This document shows, piece by piece, positions 46,059 through 57,300 of a stretch of 64,000 nucleotides of DNA. Each line of letters opens with the position of its first letter. Positions within the stretch are counted from its first letter, which is position 1. Source of the stretch: Cercospora beticola (lineage: Eukaryota > Ascomycota > Dothideomycetes > Mycosphaerellales > Mycosphaerellaceae); the NCBI RefSeq assembly GCF_033473495.1, contig NC_088938.1:1178001-1242000 (forward strand). The letters run 5' to 3'. Position numbers and translations under genes: made by a program. Below the pieces are notes generated by a model that worked only from the letters and a program-made list of their open reading frames with translations, ran no database searches and was not told the DNA's origin.

Positions 46059-46943
46059 ATGGCCGACCAAACACCCGCCCACCACGACGCGCCCAGTCTT
46101 CCCGGCTCACCGCTGCCCAAGAGAACGAAATACACCGAGCCCGCAGCCAACCTTAGCGTCGCATGTTAGTTCTTCACACCCCTCAAGCAACGAACAAACA
46201 CTAATCTAGCTCTAACACACAGCAATCCTAAACGACCAACAAGCCACTCCAACACCACAAACTGCTCAGCTCCCCAACCCACTATCCGAAATGTCAGGCA
46301 CGATGAATGCGACAGCCGGCGGTCCACCAACACAACTTTCGAATCCGGCAGCAGCAACTCTGCCGCCCATGTCCTTCGAGCCTCCCCCACCAGCCCTACA
46401 AGTCAAGCTCCTTTCTGAAAACGCCAAACCTCCCACTCGAGGCTCTGCTTTCGCTGCAGGCTATGACCTTTACGCATCAAAAGAGGCTGTCATCCCAGCG
46501 AAGGGGAAAGTTCTAGTCGATACAGATATCAGCATCGCAGTGCCTGTGAATACATATGGGAGAGTTGCTCCTCGCAGTGGGCTGGCAAGCAAGCATAGCA
46601 TCGATGTGGGTGCGGGAGTGATCGATGCAGATTACAGAGGGCCGGTGAAGGTGCTGTTGTTCAACTTTGGGGAGGAAGACTTTAAGGTTGCTGTGCATGA
46701 GAGGGTTGCGCAATTGATTGTGGAAAGGGTGAGTAAAGTGCTCTCCGCAACATGTACTTGGTATTCGGGACTCCACACTAACGCCATGAGTAGATCTACA
46801 CGCCAGAGGTCGTCGTTGTTCAGGAGTTGGAAGCCACTGTGCGTGGCGCAGGAGGCTTTGGGTCGACAGGTGGGTTTGGTGGTACCCTGCCACCTCTTGA
46901 GTCGTCTGCTCTACCGCAGGTCGGTGGTGCTCCGCCCGCATGA
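46059..46943 (+). CDS. DUT1: dUTP diphosphatase (dUTPase)
   Basis: Hydrolyses dUTP to dUMP and PPi, keeping uracil out of DNA and supplying dTMP synthesis; trimeric. Exons 46059-46164, 46223-46728 and 46794-46943; introns 58 and 65 bp; 253 residues. A disordered Pro/Thr-rich N-terminal extension of about 100 residues includes a basic [10 protein letters not shown] that could act as a nuclear signal. The five dUTPase motifs follow: [38 protein letters not shown], and [10 protein letters not shown], the last supplied by the third exon. All catalytic residues are present. The extension makes it longer than yeast Dut1 (147 residues). Confidence 0.95.
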
Positions 46944-47308
46944 GAGGATGGATGGAACGCATAGCACAAGTGTTGCGAAGTTCCAGGGCCAGTTGCAGAC
47001 GATCTCTGGACTCCGTCGAGCACATTTTGCGGCATTAGGGGCAGATAGCTGCTTGACGTGCCGCGACAGCTTACGGCATCGCTATTCAGCATATGACCAA
47101 GACGATGCCAATTAACGAATTATTGGGCATGAGTTCGAAGTGAAAAGGCAAAAGCATAGGAAGGAAACGAGGCAAAAGTAGTTTCAATGAAACATTTCAC
47201 GAGTTCCAATCAAATTGATTAATCGGAAGTGCTTCGAACTCCGCACCTACACTCCGTCTCGACCTCATCGAGGATCGAGGCACTGAATGCCATTGAACCC
47301 AACGCATC
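46944..47308. other. intergenic
   Basis: 365 bp between dUTPase and the next gene. No feature recognised. Confidence 0.45.
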
Positions 47309-48480
47309 ATGATCGCGAGAAAGTCTTTCGCGGCGCTGAGCTCATCCGAGCGACAGCTGATCAAATCGCAATACCTGAGCATTGGGCAATGCGCGCGATG
47401 TTTCCACAGCTCGCGACGACGAGCGGCAGAAGAACAACGCCCTGAGGACGGTTCACCTGCTATCAAGGACAGTGCCACACGAACGGAGAACAATGGTAAG
47501 CTCATACATGCTAGGCTGTAATGCAGCATGCTGAAGCAAACACAGGTTCAGCAGTACAGGCCCCATCCACCAAGCGAGCACGCGCCCAACGCATCTCGAG
47601 CGAGCTAGAAATGCTCAATAAGAGCCCGCCGCCTGGGAGCTCGACAACGTTCCCTACTTCCGAGCAGAACCAACATAGCGATCCGACGAGGCCAAACATC
47701 AGCGCTGGTTTCACGGAAACGCCTACATCGATGGGCGGGGGTGGCCAACGGATGGGCGAGAACGTGTCTGCGGGTCGAGAAGGCGTGAACGCGCAAGGTG
47801 TTGGAAGAATCGCAGGAATCGATGAGCATGTTCGTAACGAGCATCCCAGGCCACAAGCGACTCGGGCGACCGACCAAGTGCAGGATCCAGCGAGCGGCGG
47901 TGCAAGCGTGCTAGAGGCTTCTACACCTGGGCAGCTGAGTCGCACTGTCGGGAGTCAAACCAGCACAAATCCAAGCGAAGACGAGGCCCTAGACGAAAGA
48001 CAAGAAACACAATTACGAGAACACTTGGCAGGTGCCAGGCCTCATGGCCTGCCCTTCCGTCCTCACAAGGCTAATACGAAGGAACTTTTGCAACAAGGTC
48101 GAGGCGCTGTTACTCCAACGACGAGCCATTCCGAGGCTACTGTACTAGACCGATACAAGCTGGCCACAGCTCCTTCACGCGACCCCTCCCAACCTTCAGG
48201 ACGAAGCAAATTCACGCTCGAAGAGGCAGACCGCAAGATTCTTGCAGCGAAGCTCATTGCTGGAAAGTATGACGACCAAGGAATTCTTGCTGGCAAGCAA
48301 GTCTACAAGCAGGCCATATTGAACGAACTTGCCAAGAAAACGATGATCAACGACACGTATCTGAAGCAGGACGGCGAAAGATTGCTCAAGAAAGTCCAAT
48401 CACTCTTGCCGGCAGCTCAACCCGCAAGAACAGCATCTGCACAGAAGGCGCGGCCAGCACCGGCGAAGGCGAGTGCCTGA
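47309..48480 (+). CDS. unknown protein with probable mitochondrial presequence
   Basis: Exons 47309-47495 and 47546-48480, 50-bp intron, 373 residues. The N-terminus (MIARKSFAALSSSERQLIKS, then CARCFHSSRRRAAEE) is basic with an R-x-F-H-S-S-like processing site, typical of a mitochondrial leader. Residues 65-250 are disordered. The C-terminal 100 residues look conserved and helical: FTLEEADRKILAAKLIAGKY, YKQAILNELAKKTMIND and YLKQDGERLLKKVQSLLP. This resembles fungal mitochondrial gene-expression or ribosome-associated factors, but I cannot name a family. The intron removes an in-frame run to a stop. Confidence 0.8.
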
Positions 48481-48562
48481 TTCTGCTAGAAGCTAATACG
48501 ATATACTGTATAAACATTATATTCGTGCCCAGGGCACGACATTCACCCATTGCCTGGTCCAT

Positions 48563-48865
48563 TTAGTCGCTGTTTGGAGGTCCGATGCCGAACATGTCGA
48601 ACGCGCTCCGGCGAGCACGTTCGCGTGACCTTTCAAAGGCGCGTTCGGGCACTGACGGCATAGGGCTTGACCGGCTCGTTGTGTTTGGTGTTTGATGCAT
48701 CGATGCCTTGAGAAATCGAGTCGCATTCGACGTTCTAGGCTGTCGTGCCGATAAGGGAGCAGATCTGAGCGCCATTTGTGGTGCTATTTTTGAGTGTTGG
48801 AAGCCGGCTGGCGTCTGGTCTCTACAGCGGAACAGATCCTTGATCTTTTGTGACAATTTGGCCAT
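48563..48865 (-). CDS. small hypothetical protein, 100 residues
   Basis: Single exon. MAKLSQKIKDLF starts with an amphipathic helix; the rest is basic and Ser/Pro-rich, ending with an Arg/Glu helix and a hydrophobic FDMFGIGPP tail. It converges on the gene ending at 48480 (82 bp apart). Composition looks coding, but no family is recognised and it could be chance. Confidence 0.45.
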   Translation of the reverse strand: MAKLSQKIKDLFRCRDQTPAGFQHSKIAPQMALRSAPLSARQPRTSNATRFLKASMHQTPNTTSRSSPMPSVPERAFERSRERARRSAFDMFGIGPPNSD

Positions 48866-49551
48866 GACGTTGACCGATGCCCGATGGCCGAGATTGGGCA
48901 GCCGAAGGTTGACGTAGGCGTGCTCTAGGGCAAGTCGATCTTGGTGCGATCTTACCGCGACTTCGCAGGTCTTGTCGCTTCGAAATCAACGCCTTGTCGG
49001 CGCAAGCGACACAGATGCAACGGCACTTCGCATTTCAGGCCAGCACAAGTTCAGGAGCAAATGCTGCCAAGTAAGCTTCGACAAGCATGGAGCAAGACTC
49101 AACGTGACAGTTGCGTCAACCATGACCCTGTCCCACGCGAGGATCTCCCCAGGATTCCCCGGGAAAGAGTCTCGAACAAAGACATGCAGGTCCGTTGGAG
49201 TTCACCATGTGCAACCTGCATTGGTGAAATGTCTTGCAATGGCTGTCAACATATTTCAGGATTACTGATCTCTGCAACAATCGCTGCGTGTGCTGGGTAC
49301 AAGAGGCCATTGAAGTCAAATGGGAGCTTGGGGTCCATCAAGTGTTATCAAACTCAATTACATCCCACAGCTTCCCCGTAATCCCAGGAAGGAGACCCCA
49401 ACATAGGTCCAACTGCCCCCAACTCCAAGCCAGGCACAAGCTTCGCTGCCGTCTTTCTCGCGGTCAGCCCACTGCAGAACACCTCCGGAGTCGGCCACTT
49501 TTAGTATCACAACTCTGCACCTCGAACATGAAATCAAGATTCCGCACAAAG
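48866..49551. other. intergenic
   Basis: 686 bp. Upstream region of the 49552 gene; the 200 bp before its ATG are C/A-rich. The frame of that gene stays open upstream, but without coding character. Confidence 0.45.
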
Positions 49552-50537
49552 ATGGGCAACTGCTTCTCATCAGGATCATCAAGCCGCAGAAATCCTTCAG
49601 AAGAACTATCCCACGTCTCTCCCGCAACCATGCCAGGCCTGGCAATACCCAAAGAACACCCCGCGCATCCACAGTACGTCCGCCTGTCCCCCGATCCGCA
49701 CCTACAACACCAACTACGTCGAGAAGGCTCCATACCGACCGTTCATGATGCAGCTACGAAGAGACCGCCGACCTCCCACTCCGCATTATCCAACCAACCT
49801 CGAAACAAAAACTCCAGGCCTTCTTCCTCCGAACGCGACCAACGAAGCGATTGGCCTATAGCTTGGAAACCTCAACAACAATACCCACAAATCCCCATTC
49901 GACGCTGTCACCCACCCATGCCCGCCATAGCAGTCTCCCCTCCCTCTCCACTGGAAGTCGATCAGAAGGGAGCAATCATCACAACCACAACCACCGTCAC
50001 GAGTCCAACGGACGACCACCAGGAAAAGATCTGAAACGTAAGACAAAGAAGCGTCCTTCTCGACGAAACATGCGAACTATCCCAGCTCCAATGGAATCCC
50101 CTTTATTCGACACCCCCATCCGCGACAAACGAAACAGTTTCGCAGGAGAAGTCCTAAAAGAACTCGCAAGATTCGATGAAGCTTTCCTCAACTCAAGACC
50201 TTATCTCCCTAACAATCATTCTTACTCATCCGGTGGCGGTGGCGGGGACGAGAATTATTATAGCGACAGTCATTTGAGCGGTGCTGGGGGTAGTGCGAAG
50301 GAGCGAATAACAAGGACACTCAGTTTGAAGAAAACGATGCCGCCGCCTAGAAGGAAAGCTATTAGATTTGATGCGCAGGATTCGGAGGGGAAGAGAATTT
50401 TGACGAGTAGCGCGAGTAGTGTTTGTAGTAAGTGTGGGAAAATCTTGCCGGATGTGGGGTGGAGGGCGAGGGTTTGTAGGTGGTGTAAGAGTATTAGTGG
50501 GGGAGGGAGTTCGGGGAGGGGGAGTGGAGCGTGGTGA
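49552..50537 (+). CDS. putative N-myristoylated/palmitoylated protein with C-terminal zinc-binding cysteines
   Basis: Unrecognised. The ATG at 49552 gives MGNCFSSGSSSRR, which fits N-myristoylation (Gly2, Ser6) plus palmitoylation (Cys4). The frame must change before the C-terminal part, and an 80-bp intron 49674-49753 (GTACGT...ATGATGCAG) does this in phase. Exons 49552-49673 and 49754-50537, 301 residues. The middle is disordered and basic (LKRKTKKRPSRRN) with an ordered patch (FAGEVLKELARFDEAFLNSR). The C-terminus has CSKCGKILPDVGWRARVCRW and one further Cys, a probable zinc knuckle. The intron is the least certain part. Strong base-composition skew flip: C-rich first half, G-rich end with a G-quadruplex motif at 50499-50522. 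Confidence 0.6.
50499..50522 (+). other. G-quadruplex motif in 3' coding end
   Basis: Four G-runs of 5, 3, 4 and 5 separated by loops of 1, 5 and 1 bases. A G8-T9 homopolymer pair follows at about 50570-50586, just after the stop. Confidence 0.6.
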
Positions 50538-50843
50538 TGATTATGATAAACGGTGCTGAGAAGGAGTGTGGGGGGGGTTTTTTTTTGTCAGGTTTGGTTG
50601 GTTGATTGATGATGGCGATGAGATTCGGCGAGGCGATCTTGGAATTTTGTTCGTTGGGCTGGTCAGGCTTTTGGGACTCAATTGTGAATGAAGGTGATTA
50701 GAATCTCGATCATGAATGTTGACGGACACAACGCATATGTTTGCTGTACATATTTGTTTACGAACCTCTTCGACGTTTGGGCATCCGCTACCCAATTACA
50801 AGCTTCGAACTCCCCACAGCGCGACACTCCTCACGACCACAGC
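50538..50843. other. intergenic
   Basis: 306 bp with the G8/T9 homopolymer pair and the promoter of the small lipidated-type protein gene. Confidence 0.45.
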
Positions 50844-51107
50844 ATGGGCAGTTCCTTGTCGAAGAAGCCAGACAACAACGTCGTCTCCGTGGACGACTAC
50901 TGGAACAGTGATCGCGCTTCGACCTGTGACCATCCGCATTGTTTCCACGCCCATCCAGATCACATCCTAGGTGGAAGGAAGAACAGATATTGGTGGAACC
51001 CAACAACAAATCGAAGGCGTCTCTATCCCGAAGGACGAGATAGCGAGCCGCGAAGACCACTTGTAGCGTCCGACGATGTGGAGGAGAAGAAGTGTTGTAG
51101 GATCTAA
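50844..51107 (+). CDS. small protein with N-myristoylation motif and C-terminal CCRI
   Basis: 87 residues from the ATG at 50844; the frame is open further upstream but MGSSLSKKPDNNVVSVDDYW is the natural start. Gly2 and Ser6 fit the N-myristoyltransferase consensus and KK at 7-8 adds a basic patch. The centre has a Cys/His-rich stretch (TCDHPHCFHAHPDHILGG) and a WWNPTTNRRR motif. It ends KKCCRI, which could be palmitoylated or, as C-C-R-I, act as a weak CaaX box. A small peripheral membrane protein of unknown role. It is the second myristoylation-type gene in a row. Confidence 0.65.
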   Translation: MGSSLSKKPDNNVVSVDDYWNSDRASTCDHPHCFHAHPDHILGGRKNRYWWNPTTNRRRLYPEGRDSEPRRPLVASDDVEEKKCCRI

Positions 51108-51770
51108 GTCTTTGCGGCCGAACAAGCTTTGGTAGACAGTCACCTTTCTCTGAGCAAGCATTTGGTTGTTCGTTGATACTCCGCCGAGAATCAATCCTAC
51201 TTGTCGTTCTTGGTTCTCTACTTCCTGACTATCTTGTCATCCTCTCAGAACACACCATCGATCCCAAAGAAATCGTCCAACGACAGGGCCGGTTCCCGGT
51301 CTCATGCGAGGAGTTTCTGACGTGTCGACTCTGACAATATGTTTGTGGTAAATGATGGTGGGCCGCGTAGATTCCGAGCCTGGCTCAGAGATTGTCGATG
51401 CCGTCGAAGGTCTTCTTGCCGAGCTCATCGCACGTGCGCGCTGGAGTTTGCGTTGTCTGGGCTTGTTTTGATATGCTTCAGTTTGGGAACTTTGCATTTG
51501 GGGGCGGCCCGATTGCGAGGATGAAAAGGGCTGTTCTGAGTACATTATGACTTGGTCAGGGACGAACATGGTCTCGTCAACGTGCGTGGAGACAAAATGC
51601 TGCTGTTTAGTGGCAAAGTTTGTTCAAATTATTTCATGCCGCAGCTGTGAATATTGCGAGCTTAATGATTGTTTTGGTTCGGTGAATGCTGTGCATACTC
51701 TCATCGTGAGCAATGCGGTCTCATGACTTCTGAACCATCTGCAACGGTCCCTGCAATGAGTTAATTATCG
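51108..51770. other. intergenic with one weak ORF
   Basis: 663 bp. A 110-codon frame on the minus strand (51237-51569, from an ATG) has a Ser/Thr/Arg-rich, somewhat protein-like middle (SSARRPSTASTISEPGSEST) but no motif. It could be a small gene or chance. Otherwise nothing. Confidence 0.3.
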
Positions 51771-52716
51771 TTACACCTCTTTCTCCTCTCGCCAGAAATC
51801 GAACATGGCTTCTATCTCTGCCTGCCCAACCAGTCTCTCCAGGGTCTTCAGCCGTCCCTGAGGCGTGGGGTCATCCGATGACATGCGTAAATTGCCATTC
51901 TCGTCCCAGCGCTCGATTGGCTGCGACAGGATGTCCAGAGCAAAAGCAGCAATCGCAGTTGGAGAGCTCGACGCTGGTGCGTTCGGGGGCCTACTCATTG
52001 CTTGAGCCATGTCGTGTAGATTGTCGAAGGTATCACTCAAGACGTTTGCAGTGAAGCCTTGCATGGGTTGCCGCAGTGTACAAAGCTGCATCAGATCTCG
52101 AGAGGTTGTTGTTGAGCGCGTTGGATTTGGCTTGTGATTTACGTACTTGGCGGCATGGCTTTGCAGCAAGGTTGGTAAGCCGTCAACGCCATGAAGTGGG
52201 AGGATGGGGATGTGCGGTAGATCAGCTTGGTTCATCATTTCTGCTTGCAATTTGGTGAAGGCCAGAGTGCCATCCACGGCGTCAGTGCCGGGCTCTGCAG
52301 CGTTCCCCGAGAAATGCTTCGCCGACTGAAAGGAAGTGTTGCGTGGCGGGTTCAGCAAGAAGACAATGGCAATCGGTTCGGTTGTGAGGAACGAAAAATG
52401 TTGGATACGCTCCAAGGTTGCCTCCAGCTTGCCGTCCGCCACGGTGGATGGTGATAGCAGCAAGAAGCGCAGGTGACGGGTCGATTTCGAGATGCCCGTA
52501 CGCGGATCAGTCTCGACAGTGATGGGCACAGCGATGTCGTGCGTGTTGAGGAGTTGCTCTGGGACATGCTGTCAGCAATACTAGTACCGCCACTTCGGTG
52601 AGAAGATACGGACCACGAACGTCGTGTTTGGCTTGAGCGAGCAGGGTTGGAATGGCCGACGCGTAGGACGGGCGGCGTCTGAGGGAGTTGCAGAACAGAG
52701 TCGGAACTACCGCCAT
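51771..52716 (-). CDS. unknown protein, 296 residues
   Basis: Exons 52614-52716 and 51771-52558; 55-bp intron with a GTCCGT donor, GCTGAC branch and CCCAG acceptor. The splice gives AQAKHDVREQLLNTHDIAVP in phase. The ATG at 52716 (MAVVPTLFCNSLRRRPSYAS) is the only in-frame Met; its basic, acid-poor first 30 residues might be a mitochondrial leader. An ordered-looking region follows: STRHLRFLLLSPSTVADGKL, then EPIAIVFLLNPP, reminiscent of an alpha/beta fold. The C-terminal part contains TAIAAFALDILSQPIERW and ends in a charged helix. No family recognised. Confidence 0.75.
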
Positions 52717-52948
52717 GATCAGGTCTTGGTGTAATCCAGTAGTCGGTGCGAGTGGCAGAGGGGATGGCAGGTAAACGGCTTTTTGTAATAGAACTGTTCG
52801 TACATCGCTCCTTCCCTGAGAGAGTCGGAAGTGGAGCGCGCCAGCCGTTATTGCCTGTGGCGAGCATCTATCGTCTAATGGTAACAAATATACAAGTAGC
52901 GGGGTATCGTTAGTTGTGAACAGAGTTGCGAGTCCATATTTCTACACA

Positions 52949-53884
52949 TCATCTTCCTTTCCCAGATGCCTCCACTGTATCCACACGCGTCGGTGGTTGT
53001 TGCTCAGCTCCCTCTTTGTGGTCTGGCGACTTTTTGTCGAATGCCCTCTCGATGATACCCTTCTTCTCATACTCTTTCGCTGCTTCTTTCGCCGCCTTGG
53101 CTTCCTCCCGCTGTTTCGCTATCCGCTGCACTCTCTCTTCCGCCTCTTTCTGGAGCTTCCTATAGTCAACCTTGGCATCCCGCTCGGTTGTAGCATCTTC
53201 TTGTTCGCCTTCTTTAGTGCCAATCCAGCCTCGGGGATTCAACCAGCCCGTGGTCTGCTTCTTCTTCTCTCTTGCTTCCTCCTCCCGCTCGTGCAGCTGG
53301 TTGAGTGTCTCGAGATTGGGATCAATCTTGCTCCTCAGCTCCAGCACTGTAGCCTCCAACTCTTCCAATCGTTCCGCGACCTCGTCTCGTCGATCGCTCT
53401 CCTTGGCTGACCTGCGATAGTTCTCGGCAAGGAGCAGGCTGACCGCGACCATGAAGATGAAGGCTTCGGAGAAGAAATTGGCGCCCAGTTCGATGGCTCT
53501 CGCTTCTGAAAGCGGACGAATCTTAGGTTTCAATGGCTTCTGCTGCTCTTCTTTGGGCTTCCCCGCCGCAGAGTCTGCGGCCTCTTTCGCTTTCTGTTCG
53601 TCATGCTTTTTCTGCTCCAGCTCTGTGCGTACAGTCGGCTGCTCCGCCTTTCTTTTCCTCTCCTCCGCAAGCCGTTGCTCCCTGTCATGCATTCGCTGTT
53701 GCGCATCGGGATCATGCAATATGCCCAGTCTCATCCGCATATCGATCCGATGGACCCGCTGTGCCTGATTGACGGCAAACACCCTGAACCCCTCATGTTC
53801 CTTCGCTTGTCGTTTGATGTAATTTCCGATGGGCTTTGCAGCAGTTCTGATGGCCAGCGAGAGGAGCTTGAAAGTGAGAGACAT
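52949..53884 (-). CDS. OPA3-like mitochondrial protein
   Basis: Member of the OPA3 family (mitochondrial inner/outer membrane, lipid and morphology roles). Single exon, 311 residues. The N-terminus MSLTFKLLSLAIRTAAKPIG is the conserved OPA3 start and doubles as a targeting helix; it is followed by IKRQAKEHEGFRVFAVNQAQ and HRIDMRMRLGIL, all family hallmarks. A hydrophobic segment (FFSEAFIFMVAVSLLLAENY, about 136-155) precedes a coiled coil (RLEELEATVLELRSKI). The fungal protein is longer than human OPA3 (179) owing to a charged linker after residue 70 and an Ala/Lys/Glu-rich tail, common in Pezizomycotina. Confidence 0.9.
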   Translation of the reverse strand: MSLTFKLLSLAIRTAAKPIGNYIKRQAKEHEGFRVFAVNQAQRVHRIDMRMRLGILHDPDAQQRMHDREQRLAEERKRKAEQPTVRTELEQKKHDEQKAKEAADSAAGKPKEEQQKPLKPKIRPLSEARAIELGANFFSEAFIFMVAVSLLLAENYRRSAKESDRRDEVAERLEELEATVLELRSKIDPNLETLNQLHEREEEAREKKKQTTGWLNPRGWIGTKEGEQEDATTERDAKVDYRKLQKEAEERVQRIAKQREEAKAAKEAAKEYEKKGIIERAFDKKSPDHKEGAEQQPPTRVDTVEASGKGR

Positions 53885-54333
53885 GGTTGCGTCTAATTGC
53901 CAGACGATCTATGCCTATCGGATATGCAGCGTTTCTGTCTGTACAGTCCTGGGGAAATTCCTTGCACTAGTATCCACCGCGCCATGGTGTGCACGAGCAC
54001 AGTGGCACGAGAGTAGCTTACGACCTGCGCATTGCTCCAAGGTATTCAATGCAGTCGACCAGTTCCTGGATAGCGATGTGGTTTGTCTGTCTTTGACGAA
54101 CAAATGCTGGTTCGGCTGGGTCAAAGCTTGTATGAGCCATGTGTGGGGCCGGCGTCCGGTTGCTATGCAGAATGCTCGGCGTCAACACAAGTGCGTGAAC
54201 TGCAGCGAACTTCACACTCTGCCTCCGAAAGCCTATCCTCTACTCATCCTACAGCGCGGTGCAGCGAGAGCGTGGCGTTGATGTGTGCGAGCAGACGAGG
54301 AACATAACACACCACAGAAGACATACCGCGACT
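53885..54333. other. divergent intergenic, OPA3-like/Polo kinase
   Basis: 449 bp shared upstream region. No specific site recognised. Confidence 0.5.
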
Positions 54334-57300
54334 ATGTCTTCCACCTCCATCCACGCCGACCCTCCACCGCCTGTTGTGACGGAGCCGACGGGCATCAGTT
54401 ATGCTACGGGAGGAGCGCTTGGGAAGGGCGGCTTCGCCATCTGCCACAAGGCCGAGCGATACGATGGCAGTCGGCCGACGGGGCAGATTGTCGCGTTGAA
54501 GATCGTCAAGACGAGGATGGAGCCGGCGAAGCTGGCGCAGAAGGTTGGTGAACATACAGCAATCCTCCAACTCATGCTAATGGATCTCAGTTCGTCACGG
54601 AGCTGCAAATACACAGCAAACTCTCCCACCCGAACATCGTCGGCTTCCACCGCGCCTTCTCCTTCCATACCAGCACATACGTCGTTCTCGAGCTCTGTCC
54701 GAATGGATCACTGGCGGACATGCTCAAGAAACGGAAACAAGTCACACTGCCCGAGATCCGAAGACTGGTCATCCAAGTGTGCGGCGCTGTCAAGTATCTT
54801 CATCATCGACACATTGTACACCGAGACCTGAAGACGGGCAATCTGTTCCTCGACGAGAGGATGAATGTCAAAGTTGGTGATTTCGGCCTGGCTGCTTTGC
54901 TTGTTACAGAACGCGACATGGAAGTCAGGCGAAGGACTACTATGTGTGGTACACCGAATTATCTGGCTCCGGAGATCTTGGAAAAGGGTAAGGGACATGA
55001 CGAAAAGGTGGATCTATGGGCAATCGGAGTCATCGCATATACACTGGCCGTTGGAAAGGCACCCTTTCATGCGAGTACGAAGGAAGAGATTTACAAAAAG
55101 CTAAAGTCCGGGACATACACTTGGCCCGAATTGAGCGCGACGACAAATCAGAGTGCAGATCTACGCGACTTGGTGTCGAGTATATTAGTGGAAGAGCAGC
55201 AGAGGCCGACCCCGGATGCCATCGTCAGCCACAAGTTTTTCAAGATTGCATATGTGCCGCCAGAGATTCCAGTTTCCGCCAGGACGGAAGCACCGAGATG
55301 GGACGTTTCGATACCATCGACAGAGACCATGCGACGCGGGTACAGCGAAACATGGTTTACTCTGTGTAAAGAGTCGGGCGTGGGAGAGTATGAAGATGGC
55401 AAGTGTTTCCCTCTGAACGGTGGGCATAAGATAAGGAGCATTGTCCACGATATGGAAAAAGAGACTCAGCTTGGGCGCCAACCGATGATGCCGATTCCAA
55501 AGGACGTGGTCTACACTTCGATGATCTCGGATTTCGAACGATCCAGCCCCGATATTTCCACGGCGTCGGTCGAGCCTCAGCGCAAATACACAACAACTCG
55601 ACATGTGCGGGAGATCTCTCACAACGAAGTTGCAATTTCGCGACCTCCTCGCGTTACGGACCCTACGAAGGCTGCGCGAGATGCGGAGCTAATGCCACCA
55701 CCACGCGCTCCGTCACGCGCTGCCCGAGGGACAGCATCTGGTTCGGTAAGGCGAGCTGCTAGGACGATAAGTGAGGAGACCGCAGCCAGATCCGCTGAGT
55801 CAGTAAAGGTTGCATCCGATTCAGCCTCTTCCGGCCCTTCATCAGCCGCGACGGTACGAGTTGTCAAGCCCAGACCAGCGGCTGTGCCATCATCGAGTGC
55901 ACCAGCGACGGTAACGATAGGATCGGCATTGAGGGAAACAAAGAACTCTGCATCCAGCACGACCGCCTCATACCAGACTGCTCAGCCAGAGCAGAGCTCC
56001 GATCCGCTGGAGAAGCCACAGAGAGCCGGCACCACCAAGAGGAGCGCGGACGCCAGCCTTGCAAGGCGACCACGGGCACCGAGAACCACTCAGGATCGAC
56101 CAGCGGAGCAACAAGTTCCCGCACAGCCAACTGCAGCTCGCATTGCAAGGAAGCGTATTGTATCGCAGCCTGTCGAAGAAGGACCGCTTGCAACGCTGGA
56201 CGAGCTGAGAAAGGTCGAGCCATTCAAGCCGAGCAGGAAGGCACCAGCACCAGAAGTAATCGAGATACTTTCGGACCCAGAGTCCGACGACAGAGATGAG
56301 CTTAAGAGGCCCACCGAATCGATCACGGCGACGCTGAAACTGTCCCGGCCACCAAAGATGACGGCGCGGCTGCCACAGCCACAGAAGAAGCTTAATGTGG
56401 AGATTGAACCTGCAGTACCAGGAACAGACCCGACCACGGTATTGAACAAGCTTGCGACTCTCAGAGACAATTTGGCCGAAGCTCTTACACGATCCGCGAC
56501 CGCAAGGACCACATCCAGCTTGAGGAGAGATAGCAATGATCCTGCTGCCGGTCTGCCTTTTGTGTCGCGATGGGTCGATTACAGCCGAAAACATGGTGTA
56601 GGATATGTGCTGTCCGACGGCACTGTTGGGTGCATTATCAATGCTACTGCCAGAGCTGGCCAAGCGCCTACGCCAGTCACGCACGTTCTTGTGCGCAATG
56701 GACAAAGGTGGCTGAAGAAAGTACACAACAACAAGGAATTCACCGGCATCGATCAGGTTCCACTCGAAATATTCGAAGATCGTGACGTGGAAGGCATCAA
56801 GCGTAAGGTGTACAAAGGCCTTGGTAGCGTCAAGGAAGGTCCTCTTCTTGTTGAAGCTGAGAGGCGGCGAACACTCAGTGTGCTTTGGGTCAAGTTTGGC
56901 CGATATATGTGCCAGTCTTTGGATGGGTCAGAAGACACCGGTAACAACGGCCATGACCAGGAGAACTTTGTGCGATTCTATCAGCGAATCGGCAATGTTG
57001 GCGTCTGGGCCTTTACAGACGGATGTCTCCAGGTAAGCCTCTTCTCTCAAGATTGCGTGAAGCAAGTTGCTAATTCTGTTTTGCAGGTTCACTTCCCAGA
57101 TCACACCAAGATCGTCCTATCCGCATCTGGACAAGTCGTCTCAGCGACGGTCTTGACTCCCGAAGCTACCTCTCACCTCTCGCACAACGGCGAGCTACTA
57201 CCTCAACATGTCACGAATCGCGAAATCCTCGCCGACAGCGTGCAAGCCTTGCTCTTCGAAGGTGGCCGTGTCCGACAACGAATTGTCAAGGCCAACCAGC

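Noticed and set aside
49674..49861. 188-bp alternative intron in the MGNCFSS gene
   Set aside because: Also keeps phase, but is far longer than other introns in the window; the 80-bp choice has a better acceptor and normal size.
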